A stretch of DNA of 64,000 nt, from positions 53,486,395 through 53,550,394 of the forward strand of contig NC_077235.1 in assembly GCF_027887165.1 (NCBI RefSeq), in the 5' to 3' direction. This DNA comes from Monodelphis domestica (Eukaryota; Chordata; Mammalia; Didelphimorphia; Didelphidae). The notes below the pieces were generated by a model. That model worked only from the letters and a program-made list of their open reading frames with translations, was not told the DNA's origin and did not search any database. A program made the position numbers and the translations under genes. Positions 52,301 to 61,300 of the stretch are shown piece after piece; position 1 is the stretch's first letter, and each line of letters opens with the position of its first letter.

Positions 52301-55300
52301 GGGAATAGGGACTGGACTTGTGGAACAGGAGGAGATTCTTGGCTGGAGAAATTCCCTCAAACCATGCAGGTCAGCAAGAATTGTGCTGAAGTCAAATGAC
52401 TTGCTTAAGATCATATATCCAGGATGTGCTCCAGAAAAGTTGGGTGTAAGGTGAATTTTTGTAAATCCGGTCTTAATTGAAATTCACTAGTGGATGTCTA
52501 AGGCAGAGGGACTCTTCACACATAAAAGGACCTTGGAGATCATTTAATACAATACCCTTCTTATTTTATAGAGGAATAAACTGAAGCACAGAAAATCAAG
52601 TGACTCACCCAGAGTCACACAACTGGTAGATAGGTTTCCTGACCCCAAACCCACTGGGGTGTACTGTCTCTGACTGTTGCTATGGACAAAGGTCACCAAG
52701 GCAAATTGCTCAGTTCCTGGAGCTCTCCCTGCCCAGCTCCTCCCTTGGAGGAGATTAGAATCCCTGGGTTCTCAGGAATCAGGCCACTGGGGATGCTCCC
52801 ACTCTGAGGAAGGCAAGAAGAGGAAGAGAGATGACCATTCACTCAGCCTCTCCTGAACTGAGTAAGCCTGAAAGTCCAGCCATCCCCTCATTTATCACTC
52901 CCCCAGCTTCCTTTCCCTTTCTCTGGGCCCCCCTCTAGATCTCCACCCTCCCTCATTGATGGATGAAAAAGGTTGATTCATCTCTCTGGGGCCAAATTTT
53001 TCCTGCTCTTGCTTCTTGGCTCTGATTCGGGCCGCCTCCTCTATGTGACTGTAAAAAGGAATATATATGTGTGTGTGGCCTGCCCCTAACCACCCAGCTA
53101 ACAGCTTTTTTCCCTTCCCACATTTCCTTAGAGTACTTTGCCTGGATCTCCTTGGTCAGTCCTGATCCACTCTGCCTTCCTTGGTTCACACTTAGTGGGG
53201 GAAACACTGTATCCCTCTTACTAAACTGCTAACTCTTTTTATATGGCTTCTTCCCTCTCCTCAGTCTTTATTTTTTATTCTCTGTTTTTATTTTTGTTCT
53301 TTTTTATGATGTACTTGCCCAACATCAGCAGAGATGAACACTTCCACACACAAAGAACAGAAAAAAGGGATTAAACATATATAAATCCTTTATGTTGCTA
53401 GGAATTTGTCACATGTACTGTGACGTTTACAAATGTACATTACCATTTCCCAACTGTTGGGATTCACTTATATAAAAATGATAGGAATCTGCTAACCACT
53501 ACAAAGATGCTCCCCCAAATACAAGCACCTAGAAACAATAATGAACTTTGCTTTTTGGCAAGAGAGAAGACAATTAGCCCAGGGTGCCTAAGAAGCATAG
53601 CTATTAGTACTGTGCATATATATATATATATATGGTGGTAAAACGTTTGCTTTTAGCCCAATCATCTTTTTGTTGCCCTCTCTGGGGTGAAGGGAGCTCC
53701 ATATCATCAGTGTCTTTCATTTGGGGCATTTTGTCCTTTCGACAAGGAGAGGAGTTTTGACTTTGGTCCGAATTGTGAAATGGAAAATGGAGTCATTCTG
53801 GCAGAAGTGCTCCACTGTTGGTAGAACGTTGAACTGATCCAACCATTTTGGAAAGCAATCAAAGACTCGAGAGATATTAACTGTGTCTACCCTAAGACCC
53901 ATGCTGGATCTGTTTCCCAAGGAGATCAAGAAAAAAGGAGAAGAGCCCATATGCTTCAAAATAGTTCTAGCAGCTCTCTTTGTGGTAGCAAAGAACTGGA
54001 AATCAAGGGGATATCCATCAACTGGGGAATGGTTGGACAAACCATGGTATATGGTGGTGATGGACTAGTACTGTGCTGTAAGAAATGATGAGCAGGCTAA
54101 TTAAAAAAAAAAACTTGAATAAAGGGTGAAACGAATAGAACCAAGATAACATTGTATACAGCTCCAGAATTACTATTGGAAGAATAACATGGGAATGTCC
54201 ATGAAAAATAGAAACACGAAAGACCCAATCTATATAAACCTATCTTTTTGTCAGGTGATACTTTCTATGGTGGTGATGGTGGTGGGGAGGGACGGAGCTA
54301 CCTGGGAATAAATTCTATTAAATAAATAAATCAAAATATATATGAATTGTAATCCAGCAGTGCCAACAGTGCCCTGCTTATCCGTGCCCCCTCCGAACTC
54401 TCTGTAATAATGTTTCATTGAAGATCTTCTCTTTCTTTGGGGTCACTGCTCCTTGAACCTCCCCCATCACCATGTAGTTTGGAGACACCTAGATCTACAG
54501 CTGGAAGGGACTTCAGAGGCCGTGCAGCCCAATCTCCTCATTCTATAGACCAGAAAATTGAAGCCCAGGGGAGGGGAAGGGACTTGCCTAGGGTCATATA
54601 GCTAGTAGGTCTCACAGATGGGATTTGAACCCAGGTTCCCTGCCTCTAGGGCGCTTTCCACTGTACTGACTGGTGTGGGACCCTGGGTTTCCTTGGACAC
54701 CCCAAACCCTATTAGTCTTTCAGGTTAAACAGAAAACAGAAAATTCCTTTCCTTCCTTGCATTCTTGTAATACTGAGGAAAAGGTGACCCTGGGCAGCAG
54801 AGACTCACAATAAGGCAAGACCCCGAGAGGAATGTTCTCCTTGGATTCTCCCCTAGATTTTGAGATGGACTCATCTGGTTGTGCTCTGATACCATCGGGT
54901 TGTCATCTAGGACATCTCCTTCTCCCTAAACTATGCCAGTCCCCCCTTGTGTCTTCGGGACACCAACCCCGGTCAGATGACAAGCATCCCCCACTCCTCA
55001 TTCCTGGTCACGGAGCCCCTGTTGTCAAAAGACCTAAAAGACCCAGGGCACATCTGGGGAGGCAGCATCCTGCCTACACTGTCCACCCAGCCACTTCCAC
55101 GTGAATGCCAAATGAGTGCCTTTCTCATTTTATTTCTAAACTAAGGCATGGAGTCTTGCATTCTTGCAAAGGGTAGCCATCCTGAGCCCCTCAAAGCCCC
55201 CACATTACCACAGTTGCTTCTGTTTTTGCTGTCTCTCTCCCCCCAACAGAATTGAAACTCCTTGAGGGCAGGAACTCTTTTGTTATTTGTACTTCTTCCC

Positions 55301-58300
55301 CAGCCCCTGACACATAGTAGGTGCTTTGAAAATGTCGAATTGACATGACTTCTGCAGTTGCCCATACAGGCAAGCTGTAGCCAGGGGTGAAAGACTTGGA
55401 TTTGAATTAGATTTGGACCAAATCTGCCTTTGAATTCCATCAAAGAAATCCAGGTTAGAAAGTGTGCTTGACTGAAGTAATCCCATTAAGGGTTTTCTTT
55501 TCTGTTTTTCAATCCTCACCTTCCTTCTTAGAATCACTGCTGTGTATTGGTTCTAAGGCAGAAGAGTGGTAAGGGCTAGGCAATGGGGGTCAAGTGACTT
55601 GCCCGGAGTATAGCTAGGAAGTGTCTGAGGTCAGATTTGAACGCAGGACCTCCTGTCTCTGGACCTGGTTCTCAATCCACTGAGCCACCTAGCTGCCCCC
55701 TCTTTCCTTTTAAAAAAACATTCTCATCTGTCTTAGAATCAATACTGTGTATTAGTTCCAAGGCAGAAGAGCAGTAAGGGCTAGGCAATAGGGGTTAAGG
55801 GACTTGTCCAGAGTCACACAGCTGGGAAGTGTCTGAGGCCACATTTGAACCCGGGACCTCCCATCTCTGGGTCTGGCTCTCAATCCACTGAGCATCCCAG
55901 CTGCCCCCTTAGGGGTTTTCTTGGCAAAGATTCTGAAGTGGTTTGCCATTTCCTTCTCCAGTTCATTTTACAGATGAGGAAAATGAAGCAAACAAGATGA
56001 AGTGACTTGCCCAGGGTCACACAGCCAGATCTGAACTTAGGAAGATCCAAGCCTGGCACTCTTACCTGCCCAGAGGTAGGTAGACCTGGGTTCAAATTCT
56101 GCCTTGCCTACTTAATAGCTATTGTGACCTTGAAACAAGTAATTTAGCCTCTGGGGACCCCCAATTTCCTCATTTGTAAAGGGAGATGAGGCTTATCAGA
56201 ATGGCATGGGAAAAGGCACCTTTTTAAGCTAGGTTGGGGTTCTTGATCTTTTTTGTGTGTCCCGAATCCCTTGGGCAGCATGGGGAAGCCTTTGGCCGCC
56301 CCTCAAAAGCGCAAAATTAAATATCCAGGAAGCCCAGTTCTGGAGAAAAGTAGTCAAGAAAGTGTTGAAATGACAAAGCGGAGTCCTTGATGAGGATGAT
56401 GATTGCTTTCCATCAGTTAAGAGCAACCTAGCTGGAAGATTGGCCCGGCAAATGAATTACAAATGAGGAGCCCCTCCTCCTCCTCCTCCGCAAGGAGCAC
56501 AGCCATGGCTTCCTCCAATGGGAGGCTGTTAAAATGCTTGAAGCTAGTGGGCGGTGGAGGGGTTCAAAGGGCCCCCAGCAACCCCTTTCCAGAAATAGGA
56601 CAAAGGGAAGCCCGCCTCCCCTGGGAATGAGTTTTTATAATTAACCAAGGAGATGTGAGTGTTCTGAAGGCTTTTTTTCTCTCCGACCTGGAAGCCCTAG
56701 AACGTCTGAGCTGGAACCCGGGGCCTCTCTTTTGGCCTTATTTCTTCTGGAGCCAGTTTTCCCTGGCACTTCCCAGGCATCTCTACACTTCCACAGGAGC
56801 CCACCTGGGGCTTCCAGCTGCCTTTTGGGGGCAGTGTAAGCTACTTGAGGGCAGGGTGAGGACTTGCTTTAGTTTCTCCAGCTCTTAGCCCGGTGCCTGA
56901 TGGGCAACGAAGCTCCCTAGCTTTAGCCTATGGACCAGCCATCTCTTTCTCGCTCTATCGTCTAGGTAGGACCTTGGACAGAAGAAGGGAGGTGCTGTAC
57001 TGGAGCGCAGCTGAGAGTTCAGCTGATGCAGCTAGCATTTGTGCACCCGGGGAGTGGTCTGAGGAATAGAAACACAAACTACGACAGACCCTGCAGGCCC
57101 AGACCATGCGATCTATGGGGGAGGGGGATATCCTAGAAATAAAAACCAGTAATTTGAACCAGGAGGGTCCACTGACTACAGGTAACCTGAGAAGGAACCA
57201 GACTGACAGAGCCAGAGAGCTAGAAGTATTTGGGGTTAGCTGTTGTCATTGTTTGGTCGTGTCTGGCTCTTCATGGCCCCACTTGGGTTTTTTTTGGCAA
57301 AGACCCTGGCGTGGTTGGCCATTTCCTTCTTTGGCTCATTTGATAGATGAGGAAACTGAGGCAAACAAGGTGAAGTGACTTTCCCAGGGTCACCCAGCTG
57401 ATAAGTGTCTGAGGCTGGAATTTGAATTCTGGAAGATTTGTCTTATTGACTTCAGACTGAGCACTCTATCCACTGCAGTGCCATCTAGCTGCCCTAAGGG
57501 AAGGTCATTCTTTCTAGGTGTTTGGCAGTGACTGAGAGAAGAGCTAGTTTGAAGAAGAGCTGGGTGGCTCAATGGATAGAGAATCAGGCCTAGAGATTGG
57601 AGGTCCTGGGTTCAAATGTGATCTCAGACCCTTCCTAGCTGGGTGACCCTCAGCAAGTCACTAAACCTTCATTGTCTAGCCATTACTGCTCTTCTGCCTT
57701 AGAACTAATACACAGAGATGATAGTTTGAGGCAGTGGCTGGGTGAATTGGACAGTTTTTCTCTGTTTTTAAAAACATTTTTTTGAAAAAAATTTAAGCCC
57801 TCACCTTTTGTCTTAGAATCAATGCTGTGTGTTGGTTCCAAGGCAGAAGAGTGGTAAGGGCTAGGCAATGGGTGGTTAAGGGACTTGCCCAGGGTCACAC
57901 AGCTAGGAAGTGTCTGAGGCCAGATCTGAACCCAGGACGTCCCATCTCTGGGCCTGGCTCTCAATCCACTGAACTACCCAGCTGCCCCCTATTTTAGGGA
58001 CTTTTAATCTCATCTATGGATAGATTTCAGGATTCCCCGGGGACTTGGACAGGAACAGATTAGAGCTCAATTTTAATATAGTCTGTCTCTTTTGTTCATT
58101 TAAAAACATTCTTCCTTGCTATTCCCCAACTGAGAAACGATCAGAAGCTATGGGCAGTTTGGGGCTGAAGAAATGAAAGCCGTGCCTAGACATTTGAAGA
58201 AATGCTTAAAATCAATAGTGATTAGAGAAATGCGGACCCAAGTACCTGGAAGAAATCATCTCCCATCTCTCAGACTGGCTAAAATGAGAAAAAGGCAGCG

Positions 58301-61300
58301 TGGGAGATGTTGGAAGGGATGTGGAGAACTAATCCAGCCGTTTTGGAGAGCAAGCTGGAATTATACTTGGAGACTTATAAAACTGTGTGTCCCCTTAGAC
58401 CCGACAATACCGCTTGTGGGTCTGTTTCCCAGGGAGATCAGGGAAGAAGGCAAAGAACCCAAACTAATTCAAGCAATCCTCTTTGTGGTGGCAAAGAACT
58501 TGGAATTGAGGGGATGCCCATCAGCTGAGGAGTGTCTGGACAAGTCGTGGCATATGCTTGTGGTGGAATATTGTAGTGAGTGCTCTAAGAAATGGCAGGC
58601 AGGTTTTTTTTAAAAAAGAAAGAGGAGGCAGCTGGGTAGCTCAGTGTATTGAGATGGGAGGCCCTGGGTTCAAATCTGACCTCAGACACTTCTCAGCTGT
58701 GTGACTCTGGGCAAGTCACTTATCCCCCATTGCCTAGCCCTTACCACTCTTCTGCCTTGGAAGCAATATAGAGTAGTGAGTGATTCCAAGACAGAAGGTA
58801 GGGGTTTAGAAAAATAAAATAAAAATAAAATAAAATATGGAAAGATCTACATGAAATTATGAAGAGCGAAATGTGCAGGACCAAGAAAACATTCTCTCCA
58901 GCTACGGAACTGATATTTGAAGAATAACTTCTGAGGATCTGCTTCCAGGGAAAGAACTGATAAATAGAAATGAGCAAGCTATAGTTTGTATATACATTTG
59001 GGGGGTCAAGCGGTGCCTTCTGTGGCGCAGGGAGGCTAGGGAGGGAGATACCTGGGAATTTTAATGGAGCCAACAAGAAAATCAATTAAAAATAGAGTTT
59101 AAAATTTTAAGAAGGTAGATGCCCAGGCCAACCCTCAGCCCTGTAATCATTCTGAACAGGGGCCCATAGGCTTCACCAGACTGTTGCGGGGTCCATGGCA
59201 CACAAACCAGTAAGACCGCCCTGTGAGCTGGACCCAATTGCATCTTGGTATATCTGTTTTCTACAGGATACTCCCAGCGGGCAGAGAGTGGGAAGGGAGG
59301 TAGTCTACTTGAGGCGGACAGATCGGAGAAGGGACGGCTTACCAATATTGCCCTCCGGAATCCACCAGGTACATCTCATCTCGGGACAGCTTACGGTGGA
59401 TCTCCTTGGTTGGACTGAAAAAGAAAAGGGGACCTGGTGAAGGAGTGGTTCAAGCCTCTTCTCCTGCCCCTTCTTCGTGTAGTCCTGGGATGGCACTGTC
59501 TAGTTAGAGCTGGGCCTACGCCTACACAGACTACATGGCCACCTATGGGCTAAGGAGATCAGAGAAAGGACTCCCTTGGATGGAGGTAAGATGGCAGAGT
59601 AGAGGCAGCCCCCCAGCTGAACTCTTCCCCCATTCCTCTCCAAACGACTTGAAACCAGCACTTCAAATTCAATTTCGAAGTGGCAGAGCCAACAAAAGGT
59701 TGAGGCGAAACATGTTTCAGGCCTAAGAAAACTTAAGAACTTGCCAGGAGAAGTCTGTGACACTGCAGTGGAGACCCGTCCGGGGCGGACATACATGGCG
59801 GCAGATGACTGGTCAGAAAAAGATGACAGAGGGCCCTTTGTGGGCACTGGGCACAGCTGGCACTGATTGGCAAGCCTATTGCCCATATGCAGTTTTGGGC
59901 CACAGTTCCAGGATGCAGGGGAGCACTGGGGTTGGCCACAAGGGGATGGGGCCTCAAGTCACAGTTCCAAGGCAAAGAGGAGCTGCGAGGGCCCAAGAGG
60001 CCTTCCTGGGCAGAGTGTAGACCAAGAGAGCACTGGCCATATTGCTCCCACTTCAGAAGCACCACCAACTTGCAGACCCCCTTCTCCTTCCTCTCCTCTC
60101 CTCCCAGTCGCACCTAGAATTCCATGCATTTGGGGTGAAGGCATTGCCCCTTACAGGAGGGAAGGGGGGGGGGGAAGGAGGATGTTTTCTGTGACCACCC
60201 TGGTAGGAATTAGTGAACTGTGTGTGTCACCCAATAGAGCAGACCACGAAAAGGACAAGACATAGACCGAGTCTCCTAGTTTCAATGACTGAAAGCAAAG
60301 GGAAGAGAGATGGACTCAGAGGATAAGACAGAAGGAAGAGCCTCGGAAGTGCTCTCATCCTCCAGGTGGGGAAAATGGAGGTGCGAGGGGAAGTGGTTTG
60401 GCCAAAGGTCTGCACAGAGAGCAAAGAACATGGAATGGTGGGAACTTAAAGATCGCTTGGTCCAGCAGGAATGTGACTTGGCCAAGCTTAGGCAGGGATC
60501 TCCTGAGGCAACTTTGGTCCACGTCATCAGGCTGACCTGATTGGAGGCAAGGACTGGGAGGCATCTGGAACCTCTCCAGAATGGAAACGTGGATAGAAGA
60601 AGCTCTGCTGGTGGCAAGGGAAGGAGTGCTTGCCACAAAGCCAGGCTGGACTTGAGAGCTTGAGTGGGAAGACTCCACCCAGTGCCTCCCTGTGGCCCAG
60701 GTCAAGTTGTAGTACCTGGGCTTGGTGACAAGCACTGGGCATCTGGAAGCGCCACTATCCCCGGACTCGCCTGGCTAAGGGCAGGGACTCAGCACCAGAT
60801 GGTGGAAGAGGACTGATTTTTTCTGCCCCAATAATTCGTTTAGTAGGACTATCCCCTAAGGCCGGCATGGCTAGAATGTGTCTCTGCAGACGGAGAATCC
60901 TTCTCTCTCCGCCCCCTGCCCAACTAGGTCATGGGTACAGTAGAGTCCAGATGGGGAGTGATGCCTGGGAGTCAGTCCCAGTTCAGCCACTTAGCATGGG
61001 GTCAAAGGATTTAGAGCTGGCAGGGACCTTCTGTCAGAAATTCAGACCCAGGAGGGCCTTTAGAACAGAATCAAAGCTCTGAGCGACTTAGAACAAACAA
61101 CATCAGAACCAAAAGGATTCCTAGAACACAGAATACCGGCACTGAAAGGAATTTTGGGCTTGGAGAGAACTCGTTCTAGAACAGCAATGAGAGAACAGAA
61201 TGTTGGAGCTGGGAGGGACCCTAAAGATCATCTCTTGTTTGACAGGAAACCAAGCCCCAGAGAGGAGGGACTTGTCCAAGGTCCCAGAACCAGGGTTCTC

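Larger units (their letters stand above)
55470..56070 (-). mobile_element. Mon1/WSINE-like SINE split by two MAR1-like SINEs
   Basis: 'ccattaagggttttctt' (ending about 55499) and 'ttaggggttttcttggcaaa' (about 55909) are the two edges of the interrupted copy. It continues 'gccatttccttctccagttc' to 56070. Confidence 0.85.

Noticed and set aside
60164-60175. 12-base G run considered as a G-quadruplex site
   Set aside because: A single homopolymer run with no further spaced G-tracts, and liable to sequencing error.
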